Shown here one piece after another: positions 7,112 through 15,525 of a stretch of 64,000 bases of DNA. The position numbers and the translations under genes were made by a program. The stretch is from JANQEA01 sp964466035 (GTDB lineage: Bacteria > Bipolaricaulota > Bipolaricaulia > UBA7950 > UBA9294), in NCBI GenBank assembly GCA_964466035.1, contig CAYXLR010000006.1, forward strand, positions 1-64,000, written 5' to 3'. The notes beneath the pieces were generated by a model. It saw only the letters and a list, made by a program, of their open reading frames with translations. It did not search any database and was not told the DNA's origin. The first letter of the stretch is position 1, and each line of letters starts with the position of its first letter.

Positions 7112-8425
7112 ATGGTCGAACGCCGTTTCACCCGAATCCAGACGGAGCTTCCCGGCCCCAAGTCGGCCGCCGTCCTCGCGGCCAAGGCGAAGTACGTCGC
7201 CGCGCCGCTCGAGACGTACGCCCCGTTCGTCATCAAGCGCAGCGAGGGGGCGATCATCGAGGATCTCGACGGGAACCGATTCATCGACTTCACCGGCGGT
7301 TGGGGTTGCCTCGCGCTCGGGCAGCGCCACGAGCGGGTCGTTCGGGCGCTGCGGGAGCAGATCGACGGCTATCTGCACACCGACTTCACCGCCGTTCCGT
7401 ACGCGCCGTTCATCGAGCTCGCGGAGCTGTTGTGCGAGCGCACGGCGATCGACGGCGAGCTGAAGGCCGCGTTCTTCAACAGCGGCGCCGAGGCGGTGGA
7501 GAACGCCGTCAAGATTGCTCGGGCCTACACCAAGCGGAAGGCCGTCCTCGTCTTCGAGAACGCCTTCCACGGGCGGACGCTGCTGGCGATGACGATGACC
7601 CACAAGGCGAAGCCGTACAAGTACGGGTTCGGCCCCTTCGCCTCCGACGTCTACCGGCTCCCGTACCCGTACGAGTACCGGAAGACGGTGACGGCGGACG
7701 AGATCGAAGCGGCCCTCCTCGCGCTCGTCGACCCCTCCGAGGTCGCGGTGATGGTCGTCGAGCCGCTGATCGGCGAGGGCGGCTTCCTCGTCCCGCCGGA
7801 CTGGTTCCTCCCGGCGATGCGCGAGCTGGCCGACAAGTACGGGTTCGTCCTCGCCTGCGACGAGGTCCAGTCGGGGATCGGCCGGACGGGCAGGTTCTTC
7901 GCGTTCGAGCACTTCGGCGTCCAGCCGGACCTCGTCTGCGTCGCCAAGTCGCTCGGCTCGGGCCTCCCGCTCTCCGGCGTCGTCGGCCGGGCGGAGATCA
8001 TGGACGCGCCGATCGCCAGCGCGATCGGCGGCACCTACGCCGGCAACCCGCTCGCCTGCCGGGCCGCGATCGAGGTGATCCGGGGGATCGACGAGGAGGA
8101 CCTTCTCGCGCGGGCGGTCCACATCGGCGATCGGCTGAAGGGCCGCTTCGAAGATCTCCGTCGGCAGTTCGACGCGATCGGCGACGTCCGCGGCCTCGGC
8201 GCGATGGTCGGGATCGAGCTCGTCCGGGATCGAGCGACGAAGGAACCGGCGAAGGAGCTGACCGAGAGGATCGCGAACGAGGCGCTCCACAACGGCGCGA
8301 TCTTCCCGACCGCCGGCTTGCACGGGAACGTCCTCCGCGTCCTCGTCTCGCTCGTGATCACCGACGAGCAGATCGACGAGGGGATGGACATCCTCGCCGA
8401 GGCGTTCGAGAAGCACGCCGGCTAG
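7112..8425 (+). CDS. Class III PLP aminotransferase (4-aminobutyrate aminotransferase-like)
   Basis: Transfers an omega-amino group to a 2-oxoacid with pyridoxal phosphate. The 437-residue product shows NSGAEAVENAVKIAR and FHGRTLLAMTMT (cofactor pocket), the PLP-contacting DEVQSGIGRTG, and the Schiff-base lysine in VAKSLGSGLPLSG. Length and motifs fit GabT and related GABA/ornithine-type enzymes. The exact substrate (GABA, 5-aminovalerate, leucine or another amino acid) cannot be fixed. ATG 7112 follows AGGAGGGACG. The gene stands alone; no succinate-semialdehyde dehydrogenase is nearby, which weakens a GABA-shunt reading. Confidence 0.88.
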   Translation: MVERRFTRIQTELPGPKSAAVLAAKAKYVAAPLETYAPFVIKRSEGAIIEDLDGNRFIDFTGGWGCLALGQRHERVVRALREQIDGYLHTDFTAVPYAPFIELAELLCERTAIDGELKAAFFNSGAEAVENAVKIARAYTKRKAVLVFENAFHGRTLLAMTMTHKAKPYKYGFGPFASDVYRLPYPYEYRKTVTADEIEAALLALVDPSEVAVMVVEPLIGEGGFLVPPDWFLPAMRELADKYGFVLACDEVQSGIGRTGRFFAFEHFGVQPDLVCVAKSLGSGLPLSGVVGRAEIMDAPIASAIGGTYAGNPLACRAAIEVIRGIDEEDLLARAVHIGDRLKGRFEDLRRQFDAIGDVRGLGAMVGIELVRDRATKEPAKELTERIANEALHNGAIFPTAGLHGNVLRVLVSLVITDEQIDEGMDILAEAFEKHAG

Positions 8426-8530
8426 CCCATCGAGCGCGGAAGACCCGACGGCCCCGCCGTCCCGCTACCCCGGTTCAGACCGAAATTGCGGTCGCTCGCC
8501 GGGGAAAGAATCCGGGGTCCGGAAGCACCG

Positions 8531-8553
8531 AAACACCCAAGAGAACGGTGTTT
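8531..8553. repeat. Small inverted repeat upstream of the HU promoter
   Basis: AAACACC (8531-8537) and GGTGTTT (8547-8553) flank a 9-nt loop, about 47 nt before the -35 box of the HU gene. It could be a protein-binding site or the end of the upstream transcript. There is no T-run, so it is not a clear terminator. The rest of 8426-8599 shows nothing else. Confidence 0.3.
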
Positions 8554-8599
8554 GGACGCTGACAACGCAGCAAAGCCGCGCGCCGTCTGCGGTACAGAC

Positions 8600-8628
8600 T
8601 TGGCAAGCCGCACCCTCGTCGCTATACT
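8600..8628 (+). promoter_or_regulatory. Predicted sigma-70-type promoter of the HU gene
   Basis: TTGGCA (8600-8605), exactly 17 nt, then TATACT (8623-8628). The expected start is near 8635, leaving a 28-nt leader with AAGGGGG before the GTG. One of the best promoters in the window. Confidence 0.65.
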
Positions 8629-8662
8629 GGGCGCCAGATTCTCTAAACCCAAGGGGGTAGAC

Positions 8663-8941
8663 GTGAACAAGGCAGAGCTGGTCGAGAAGCTGGCGAAGAA
8701 GACGGGACTGACGAAGAAGGACGCCCGTGCGGCGTTGGACGGCGTGGTCGACGTGGTGACGGCCGCGCTGGCGAAGAACGAACCGGTCATCATCACCGGA
8801 TTCGGGAAGTTCGAGACCCGGAAGCGAAAGGCCACGACCCGCATGAACCCGCAGACCGGGCAGCGGATCAAGACTCCGGCGAAGACCGTTCCTGCGTTCA
8901 AGGCGGGGAAGAACCTGAAGGAGCTCGTCGCCAAGAGGTAG
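8663..8941 (+). CDS. HU family DNA-binding protein
   Basis: Small histone-like protein that bends and compacts DNA; acts as a dimer. The 92-residue product carries the typical N-terminal helices (MNKAELVEKLAKKTGLTKKD), the GFGKFETRKRKA strand, and the RMNPQTGQRIK arm ending with PAFKAGKNLKELV. The start is GTG 8663, with AAGGGGG at 8651-8657. It has a strong own promoter and an 11-bp stem terminator downstream, so it is a monocistronic, probably highly expressed gene. Confidence 0.95.
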   Translation: MNKAELVEKLAKKTGLTKKDARAALDGVVDVVTAALAKNEPVIITGFGKFETRKRKATTRMNPQTGQRIKTPAKTVPAFKAGKNLKELVAKR

Positions 8942-8997
8942 GGGGCTGGTCTAGAGAATCGCCCTAGCTACTCGACCGAGTAGCCTTCGAGATATCG

Positions 8998-9025
8998 CAG
9001 GGGAGGCCGACGGCCTCCCCTGTTT
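8998..9025 (+). terminator. Rho-independent terminator after the HU gene
   Basis: A perfect 11-bp stem (8998-9008 with 9012-9022), loop GAC, followed by TTT. A second short hairpin (8967-8984) precedes it. Confidence 0.8.
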
Positions 9026-9042
9026 CATGCCGCTCCCGCTGG

Positions 9043-9072
9043 TGTGCCCGCCGCGCGGCCTTTCCCTATACT
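9043..9072 (+). promoter_or_regulatory. Predicted leaderless-type promoter of the helicase gene
   Basis: TGTGCC (9043-9048), an 18-nt spacer and TATACT (9067-9072). ATG 9080 begins only 7 nt after the -10 box. No SD precedes the ATG. Confidence 0.45.
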
Positions 9073-9079
9073 CCTTCCC

Positions 9080-12019
9080 ATGGATCCGCTCTCCGATCTC
9101 AACCCGCAGCAGCGCGACGCCGTCACCTTCGGCGAGGGGCCGCTGCTGATCGTCGCCGGCGTCGGGACGGGCAAGACGACGGTCGTCACGCGGCGGATCG
9201 CCTGGCTGATCGCCGAGAAGAAGGCCCTCCCGGCCGAGATCCTCGCCCTGACGTTCACCGAGAAGGCGGCCGCCGAGATGGAGGAGCGGGTCGACGTCCT
9301 CGTCCCGTACGGCTACGTCGAGGCGCAGATCGGGACGTTTCACGCGTTCTGCGACCGCGTCTTGCGCGAGAACGCCGTCCTCCTCGGCCTGTCGCCCGAC
9401 TACCGGATCCTGACCGAGCCCGAGCAGGCGATCTTCCTGAAGGACCACCTGTTCGACCTTCCTCTCGACCGCTACCGTCCGCTCGGAAACCCGATGCGCC
9501 ACCTCCGCGCGCTCCTCACCCTCTTCTCCCGCGCCAAGGACGAGGACGTCACCCCGACGGAGTACCGGGAGCACGCCGACCGTCTCCTCGAATCGGCGAA
9601 ACGGGCCGAAGCGGACACGAACGAGGGGCGGCTCACGATCGAGGAGGCGGCCGCGCAGGACGAGCTCGCCGAGGCGTACGCCGCCTATCAGAACCTCCTC
9701 ATCGAGCACGGCTTCGTCGACTTCGGGGACCTGATCGCGTTGACGCTCCGGCTGTTCCGCGAGCATCCGACGGCACTGGAGCGCTACCGCGAGCGGTTCT
9801 CCTACGTCCTCGTCGACGAGTTTCAGGACACCAACTACGCCCAGTTCGAGCTGTTGAAGCTCCTCGCCAGCCATCGCAACCTGACCGTCTGCGGCGACGA
9901 CGATCAGTCGATCTACAAGTTCCGCGGCGCCGCGATCAGCAACATCCTCGGCTTCCAGGCGGCGTACCCCGACGCCGAGCTGGTCGTCCTCGACCGGAAC
10001 TACCGATCGACCCAGGCGACCCTCGACTCGGCCTACCGCCTGATCCAGCACAACAACCCCGACCGCCTCGAGGTCCGCTCCCGGATCAGCAAGCGCCTCC
10101 GTGCGGTCGGACCGAAGGGGCGGCCGCCGCAGCAGCTTCACTTCGAGGCCCTCGAAGAGGAATGCGACTTCGTCGCCGAGACGATCGCACGGCGGCGGGA
10201 GGACGAGGACCGGCGCTTGAGCGACTTCGCCGTCCTCGTCCGGAGCAACGCGCAGGCCGAGCCGTTTCTCCGAGCGCTCAGCCTCCTTCAGATCCCGTGG
10301 CGGTTCTCCGGAAGCCGCGGCCTGTACGATCAAGAGGAGATCCGCTCGGCGATCGCGTTTCTCCGCGTCCTCTCCGATCCGCGGGACACGATGTCGCTCC
10401 ATCACCTCGCCGGGTCGCCGCCGTACGAGGTCCCGGCCGAGGCCCTCGCCGCGGCGACCGGCCTCGCGCGGCGGCAGAACAAGGGGCTCCTCCAGGTCCT
10501 GCGCATCGCCGCCAAGACGCCCGGCTTCCTCGACATCTCGGAGGTGGGACGCGAGCGGATCGCCCGTCTCCTCGGCGACCTCGACGCGATGTTCCCCCTG
10601 TCGGCCCAGGAGCGAACCGGGGACCTCCTCTACCGCTACCTCTCGACCCAGACCGGGACGATCGAACGGCTGTCCCATTCCGATTCGCCCCGCGACGCCC
10701 AGCGGATCCAGAACCTGGCCAAGCTCTTCTCGATCGTCGAGCGGTTCTCCCGCGTGACGCGCTACGACCGCGTCGCCTGGTTCATCGACTACCTCGACGC
10801 CCTGATCGAGGCCGGGGACAACCCGGCCGTCGGCGACGCGCAGTGGGACGCCGACGCCGTCAACGTCCTGACGATCCACCAGGCGAAGGGGCTCGAGTTC
10901 CCGATCGTCTTCCTCGTCGGACTCGTCGCCGGCCGCTTTCCGTCCTCCCATCGGCGCGATCCGATCCCGCTCCCCGACGAGCTGGTCAAGGACCTCGTCT
11001 CGAGCTCGGACTTCCATCGGCAGGAGGAGCGGCGGCTGTTCTACGTGGGGATGACGCGCGCGAAGGAGGACGTCTACCTGACCAGCGGCCAAGACTACGG
11101 CGGGAAGCGCCCCCGGAAGCCGAGCCTGTTCGTCTCCGAGGCGCTCGACCTCGACGCGTCGCAGCTCGCACCGCAGCGGCGTTCCCCGCTGTCGAGGATC
11201 ACGCGACACGCCAAGAGCGGCGCGCCGGAAACCGGCGAGGCCTCCGATCTGGAGCTCTTCCCCCGCGGAGACGAGATCCTCTCGTTGAGCCATCGGAAGA
11301 TCGACGACTACCTGACGTGCCCGCTGAAGTACCGCTACGTCCACGTCCTCCGGGTCCCGATCCGCCAGCACCACACCGTCCTCTACGGAAACGCGATCCA
11401 CCAAGCGATCCGGTTCTACCACCTGAATCGGCTCTCCGGACGGGAGACCTCCCTCGACGACCTCCGCGAGATCTTCCGGAAGCACTGGCAGTCGGAGGGT
11501 TTCCTCACGCCGGACCACGAGGAGCTCCGCTTCCAGGAAGGGGTGAAGGCGCTCGAGGCGTTCCGAGCGTACGAGCGTCGGGAGGGGCGCGTCCCGACGT
11601 ACGTCGAGCGACGCTTCTCCCAGGTGCTCGACGGGATCCGGCTCGTCGGGATCTTCGACCGGATCGACATCCCCAGCGACGGCTCGTCCGGGACGATCAT
11701 CGACTACAAGACGTCGGACGTTCGGACGGAGGAGCTGGCGACGAAGCGAACGAAGGAGAGCCTCCAGCTCGCCCTCTACGCGCTCGCCTATCGGGGCATC
11801 TTCGGCGAGCTTCCGGCGGCGGTCGAGCTTCGCTTCCTCACGCCGGAGGTCGTCGTCGGAAGGGCGGTGCCTTCGGAGAAGACGATCGAGCGCGCCGTGG
11901 GCGACATGGAGCGCGCCGCGGCGGGGATCCGGGCCGACGCGTACCCGGCCGACCCCGTCTATCGCGCCTGTCGGTACTGCGCCTACGCCCCGATCTGCCC
12001 GGAGCGTCGAAGCGACTAG
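9080..12019 (+). CDS. UvrD/Rep-type DNA helicase fused to a Fe-S PD-(D/E)XK nuclease
   Basis: The 979-residue single-chain protein has the SF1A helicase motifs: GVGTGKTT near 27-34, VDEFQDTN near 245, GDDDQSIYKFRGA, the IHQAKGLEF motif near 600, and RRLFYVGMTRAK. From about residue 740 comes a RecB/AddB-type nuclease. It shows LTCPLKYRY, a GIFDRID strand, IIDYKT near 875, an LQLALYALAY helix, and a terminal CRYCAYAPIC. The four cysteines (one before, three after, spaced C-x2-C-x5-C) match the iron-sulfur clasp of AddB-like nucleases. Likely role: processing DNA ends or stalled forks as a compact AddAB analogue. No partner subunit is adjacent. The start lacks an SD but has a -10 box 7 nt upstream. 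Confidence 0.9.
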   Translation: MDPLSDLNPQQRDAVTFGEGPLLIVAGVGTGKTTVVTRRIAWLIAEKKALPAEILALTFTEKAAAEMEERVDVLVPYGYVEAQIGTFHAFCDRVLRENAVLLGLSPDYRILTEPEQAIFLKDHLFDLPLDRYRPLGNPMRHLRALLTLFSRAKDEDVTPTEYREHADRLLESAKRAEADTNEGRLTIEEAAAQDELAEAYAAYQNLLIEHGFVDFGDLIALTLRLFREHPTALERYRERFSYVLVDEFQDTNYAQFELLKLLASHRNLTVCGDDDQSIYKFRGAAISNILGFQAAYPDAELVVLDRNYRSTQATLDSAYRLIQHNNPDRLEVRSRISKRLRAVGPKGRPPQQLHFEALEEECDFVAETIARRREDEDRRLSDFAVLVRSNAQAEPFLRALSLLQIPWRFSGSRGLYDQEEIRSAIAFLRVLSDPRDTMSLHHLAGSPPYEVPAEALAAATGLARRQNKGLLQVLRIAAKTPGFLDISEVGRERIARLLGDLDAMFPLSAQERTGDLLYRYLSTQTGTIERLSHSDSPRDAQRIQNLAKLFSIVERFSRVTRYDRVAWFIDYLDALIEAGDNPAVGDAQWDADAVNVLTIHQAKGLEFPIVFLVGLVAGRFPSSHRRDPIPLPDELVKDLVSSSDFHRQEERRLFYVGMTRAKEDVYLTSGQDYGGKRPRKPSLFVSEALDLDASQLAPQRRSPLSRITRHAKSGAPETGEASDLELFPRGDEILSLSHRKIDDYLTCPLKYRYVHVLRVPIRQHHTVLYGNAIHQAIRFYHLNRLSGRETSLDDLREIFRKHWQSEGFLTPDHEELRFQEGVKALEAFRAYERREGRVPTYVERRFSQVLDGIRLVGIFDRIDIPSDGSSGTIIDYKTSDVRTEELATKRTKESLQLALYALAYRGIFGELPAAVELRFLTPEVVVGRAVPSEKTIERAVGDMERAAAGIRADAYPADPVYRACRYCAYAPICPERRSD

Positions 12020-12035
12020 GGCGGGACGACGGTCC

Positions 12036-12389
12036 CTATCGCGCCTCCGAGAGCACCGTTTCGAGGTCGACGATGTGGTCGGCCCAGAGGGACTCGATGT
12101 CGTAGAACTCCCGCGCGTCCTTCTCGAGGATGTGCACGACGATGTCGCCGTAATCGAGCACGACCCACTTCCGCTCGGAAACGCCTTCGCTGTGGCTCGG
12201 CTTGATCGGAAGCCCCTGCCGGAGCGCGTTGATCAGCGCCTTGGCGTGCACCGGGTTGTCGGCGCCGACGACGACGAAGTAGCTCGTCGGAATCGACACG
12301 TCCGACAGATCGATCACGACGGCGTCCTCGCCCTTCCGATCCTCGATCAGACGGACGGCCTCCCGGACCAGGGACCGCTCGTCGGTCAT
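12036..12389 (-). CDS. rsfS: Ribosomal silencing factor RsfS
   Basis: Binds ribosomal protein L14 and blocks subunit joining when nutrients are low. The 117-residue product has the RsfS/DUF143 hallmarks: VVIDLSDVSIPTSYFVV, the SEGVSERKWVVLDYGDIVVH block, and the terminal YDIESLWAD. The start overlaps the stop of the LCP gene by 4 nt (ATGA), so the two are coupled. It converges with the helicase gene with 16 nt between stops. Confidence 0.95.
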   Translation of the reverse strand: MTDERSLVREAVRLIEDRKGEDAVVIDLSDVSIPTSYFVVVGADNPVHAKALINALRQGLPIKPSHSEGVSERKWVVLDYGDIVVHILEKDAREFYDIESLWADHIVDLETVLSEAR

Positions 12390-13561
12390 TCGAGATTCAT
12401 CCCGAGTCCGGCGATCAGCAGCAGGTCGGTCCCGACGGGGACGTAATCACGAAGGGCGACGTAGCTCGCCTCGAACGTCTCCGGAAAGACGATTCGGATC
12501 TCGTTCGGAGGGAGCGCGTCCCGGAGGACCCACGCCTTCGCCTCGTCGGTCAACACGACGATGTAGCTCGGCGAGTACTCGAACGAGTCGGCGTTGCCGA
12601 TCCGGGTGATCGAGAACCCCCGCGCTCGGAGGTAGTCGGCCGTCCGGCTCGCCATCTCGCGGATCCCGTTCCCGTTGAACACGGCGACGTTGACCTCGTC
12701 CGGGGTGAGGAGGTCGAGCCCCTTCAGCGACGAAGCGACGATCCGTTCCGTCTCGACGATCCGCGGCTCGACGACCGACGCTCCATCGATCGTGAGCGTC
12801 TCCGTCGGGAGGACGATCGCGCGGACGCCCTCCTCGGGGACGTCGTGGAGGACCCGCGCGACCTCGAAGAGGTCCTCGAGCGTGCAGTTCGTCTCGAGCG
12901 AAGGGAAGGCCGCGCGGACCGCCGAACGCAGCTCGCGGACCGACCGACCTCGCGCCCCCTGCTCAAGAACAGCCAGGAGGAGAGCCTGCTGACGGGAGAG
13001 AAGCCCGACGTCGCCGGGCAGGCTCGGTGAGACCGCGAACGCAACCGCGTCCGCACCGTCCATCGCTCGCTCGCCCGGTCGGATCTCGACCCGCAGCGGA
13101 GGATCGACGGAGGCGTCGGCGTAGATCGCCGGGCCCTCCAACGTCACGGTGACCCCGCCGAACGAGTCGACCCACTCCGACAGAGGTCCGTGTCCGACCG
13201 AGACGAAGAAGGGCACGTCGATCCCGAGCAGGTCGGCGATCGTCCCCGCGGCCGCCGACGGACCGGATTCGGAGAAGACCGCCGCCGCGGGCACGACGCC
13301 GCCGTCCGGCCCCTTCACCCGAACGTCGATCGGGATCGAGAAGAGGACGAGATCGTCGTCCGACAGGGAGAGGAGCGTCAGCGCGTCGGCCCCGCCTGAT
13401 CCGTCGTGCTCGACGAGAAGCAGGTTCGTTCGCTCCCCCTGCGCCAGAATGGATCCGACGTGCCGCTGGGTCAGCACGTACCACGCGACCGCCCCCCCGG
13501 CGACGACGAGCGCGGCGGCGGCAATGCCAAGAACCTGCTTGCGGACCGGACTCCCCCTCAT
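12386..13561 (-). CDS. LytR-CpsA-Psr family protein with LytR C-terminal domain
   Basis: LCP proteins transfer polyisoprenoid-linked polymers to cell-wall or surface acceptors. The 391-residue product has one N-terminal membrane anchor (about 9-29). The LCP domain follows (about 45-210; TNLLLVEHDG, DALTLLSL, ERAMDGADAVAFA). The LytR_C module comes last (about 290-370; VNVAVFNGNGIREMAS). The LCP domain is shorter and more diverged than in Firmicutes, so enzymatic activity is uncertain. The rsfS-LCP neighbourhood occurs in other phyla too, which supports the call. A TTGACA-17-TAGCGT promoter lies upstream. Confidence 0.82.
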   Translation of the reverse strand: MRGSPVRKQVLGIAAAALVVAGGAVAWYVLTQRHVGSILAQGERTNLLLVEHDGSGGADALTLLSLSDDDLVLFSIPIDVRVKGPDGGVVPAAAVFSESGPSAAAGTIADLLGIDVPFFVSVGHGPLSEWVDSFGGVTVTLEGPAIYADASVDPPLRVEIRPGERAMDGADAVAFAVSPSLPGDVGLLSRQQALLLAVLEQGARGRSVRELRSAVRAAFPSLETNCTLEDLFEVARVLHDVPEEGVRAIVLPTETLTIDGASVVEPRIVETERIVASSLKGLDLLTPDEVNVAVFNGNGIREMASRTADYLRARGFSITRIGNADSFEYSPSYIVVLTDEAKAWVLRDALPPNEIRIVFPETFEASYVALRDYVPVGTDLLLIAGLGMNLE

Positions 13562-13579
13562 GATGTCCCCTCGATGACG

Positions 13580-13608
13580 ACGCTATCACACGGATCGAGG
13601 ATTGTCAA
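13580..13608 (-). promoter_or_regulatory. Predicted sigma-70-type promoter of the LCP-rsfS operon
   Basis: On the minus strand TTGACA (13608-13603), 17 nt, TAGCGT (13585-13580). The predicted start is about 12 nt before ATG 13561. Confidence 0.55.
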
Positions 13609-13648
13609 CCGGCTTCCGGACGCCCGCTCCGGCGAACCGGCCGGTCGG

Positions 13649-13676
13649 TTGACCGCCCGCCGCGCCGGAGTATTCT
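13649..13676 (+). promoter_or_regulatory. Predicted leaderless-type promoter of amrA
   Basis: TTGACC (13649-13654), 16 nt, TATTCT (13671-13676), then only 6 nt to ATG 13683. No room exists for an SD. Confidence 0.5.
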
Positions 13677-13682
13677 TGGGGC

Positions 13683-14213
13683 ATGAAGAAGACCGCCGCT
13701 GAGGGGATCCAAGACCCGTACGTCTCGCTCGCCGTCCGCGCCGTCCGCGCCTACGTGACCGGCGGACGCGTCATCGACCCTCCCGCTTCGCTTCCCGCGG
13801 GGATGGAGGGCAGTGCGGGGACCTTCGTCTCGATCAAGAAGCACGGGGCCCTGCGCGGCTGCATCGGGACGTTCGCGCCGACCGAGCCGACGATCGCCGC
13901 GGAGGTGATCGCCAACGCGATCAAGGCGGCGACGGCCGATCCGAGGTTCCCTCCGATCGCGCCCGACGAGCTCGACGAGCTCGATCTGTCGGTCGACGTC
14001 CTCTCCGAACCGGAACCGTGCACCGAGGCCGACCTCGATCCGAGGCGATACGGGGTCATCGTGGAGAGCGGGTGGCGCCGCGGGCTCCTCCTCCCGGATC
14101 TGCCCGGCGTCGAATCGGTCGCGCAGCAAGTGGACATCGCCCGGCGGAAGGCCGGCATCGGCGCCAACGAGCCGTACGAGCTGCTGCGATTCACCGTCGA
14201 GCGCCACAGCTAG
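13683..14213 (+). CDS. amrA: AMMECR1 domain protein (AmrA)
   Basis: The 176-residue AMMECR1-family protein carries the invariant LRGCIGT motif and the downstream DPRFPPIAPDEL and LDLSVDVLSEPE blocks. The family is cytoplasmic and its biochemical role is unsettled; in bacteria it is often encoded beside AmmeMemoRadiSam genes. Here its partners are a radical-SAM methylthiotransferase (1 nt downstream) and phoH. No MEMO or AmrS gene is present in the window. Confidence 0.9.
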   Translation: MKKTAAEGIQDPYVSLAVRAVRAYVTGGRVIDPPASLPAGMEGSAGTFVSIKKHGALRGCIGTFAPTEPTIAAEVIANAIKAATADPRFPPIAPDELDELDLSVDVLSEPEPCTEADLDPRRYGVIVESGWRRGLLLPDLPGVESVAQQVDIARRKAGIGANEPYELLRFTVERHS

Positions 14214-14214
14214 C

Positions 14215-15525
14215 ATGGCGACCCACCGGGTCTCGATCCTCACCTTCGGCTGCCGCGCCAACCAGTACGAGTCCGCGATGATGGAGCGCTCGCTGCGATC
14301 GGGGGCGGCCGGTTCGAGCGCTCCCGGCGAAGTCTACGTCCTCAACGCGTGCACGGTGACCGGCCTGGCCGAGCGAAAGGCACGCCAGGCGGCGCGGCGG
14401 ATCCGCCGCGAGCACCCGGGCAGTCCGATCGTCGTGATCGGCTGCCTCGCCGACGCGGTAGAGAAGGGACTGACCCGTTTCGGCGACGCCGATCTCCTCG
14501 CCGGGAACGCCTGGAAGTCCCGGATCGTCGAGGTCGTCGAGCGGGTCCGCGCCGGGGATCGCGGCCTCCTTCCGACCGCTGCTCCCCGCCCGATCGCCGA
14601 GGAGACGAGCGCGGGAAGCCGGGGGCGGGTCCGGGCGTATCTCAAGATCCAGGACGGATGCTCGCGCGCCTGCACCTACTGTCGCCCGACCCAGGTCCGT
14701 GGAGCCCCGCGAAGCAAGCCGATCGCGGCCGTCACGGCGGAGGCGAGCACGCTGGTCTCGTCCGGCTTCCCGGAGATCGACCTGACCGGGATCGACCTCG
14801 CTCAGTACGCGCCCGCTGGCGGGACCCTCGCCGACGCCGTCCGCCGGATGCTTGCGATCGACGGCCTCCTCCGGCTGCGGATCGCCTCGATCAACCCGTC
14901 GGGGCTGACCGCTCCGCTGATCGAGGCGTTCGCCGAGGACGGACGCGCCTGCCCGCACTTCCACGTTCCGATTCAGAGCGGCGACGACCGAATCCTGCAT
15001 CGGATGGGGCGCGGGTACACGGTCGCCGACTACCGGTCCCGAATCGACGCCGTCCGCGCGCGGATCCCGCACGCCACCTTTGGGACGGACGTGATCGTCG
15101 GCTTTCCCGGCGAGGACGAGGCAGCGTTCGCCAACACCTGCTCCGTCGTCGACGCGGTCGGATTCGTCAACCTCCACGCGTTCCGCTTCTCGCCCCGTCC
15201 GGGGACCGTCGCCGCCGAGCTGCCGGATCCTGTTTCGGAAACGGTCAAGCGTCGACGGGCCGAGACCCTGAACCGCCGGTGGCGCGAGGGGCTCCGAGGA
15301 CGTCTTGACAAGCGGATCGGTTCGACACAACATGTCCTCGTCGAAGAGCGCCGGGGAGACGAATGGCGCGGTTACACGAGCGATTACCTCTACGTCCACT
15401 TCGCATCGGATGAGGAGATCCCTGTCGGTTCCGTCCGTCCGGTCCGAATCGTCGCCGTCGCGGGAGAACGCCTGGAGGGCGTTGCAGATGAGCGAACAAG
15501 CGCACGCCGAGTTGACGCTGCGTGA
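14215..15525 (+). CDS. mtaB: tRNA threonylcarbamoyladenosine methylthiotransferase, MtaB-like
   Basis: Radical-SAM enzyme that adds a methylthio group to t6A37 of tRNAs. The 436-residue product has the N-terminal UPF0004 domain with three cysteines (TFGCRANQYES, NACTV, IGCLAD) for the auxiliary cluster. The SAM-cluster motif CSRACTYC lies near residue 149, and the C-terminal region has TRAM-like strands. TFGCRANQ resembles MtaB rather than MiaB. It starts 1 nt after amrA and overlaps phoH by 38 nt, so the three genes form a tight operon. TsaB, needed to make t6A, is encoded at 33406. Confidence 0.88.
   Translation: MATHRVSILTFGCRANQYESAMMERSLRSGAAGSSAPGEVYVLNACTVTGLAERKARQAARRIRREHPGSPIVVIGCLADAVEKGLTRFGDADLLAGNAWKSRIVEVVERVRAGDRGLLPTAAPRPIAEETSAGSRGRVRAYLKIQDGCSRACTYCRPTQVRGAPRSKPIAAVTAEASTLVSSGFPEIDLTGIDLAQYAPAGGTLADAVRRMLAIDGLLRLRIASINPSGLTAPLIEAFAEDGRACPHFHVPIQSGDDRILHRMGRGYTVADYRSRIDAVRARIPHATFGTDVIVGFPGEDEAAFANTCSVVDAVGFVNLHAFRFSPRPGTVAAELPDPVSETVKRRRAETLNRRWREGLRGRLDKRIGSTQHVLVEERRGDEWRGYTSDYLYVHFASDEEIPVGSVRPVRIVAVAGERLEGVADERTSARRVDAA

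Noticed and set aside
8967..8984. Palindrome GCTACTCG/CGAGTAGC as an operator
   Set aside because: It sits just before a clear terminator hairpin behind the HU gene; more likely part of the 3' end structure.
8951..11518. 855-codon minus-strand open frame antisense to the helicase gene
   Set aside because: It is the shadow of the real gene in a G+C-rich sequence; the product is Arg/Asp/Gly/Val-rich without any domain, while the plus frame carries all helicase motifs.
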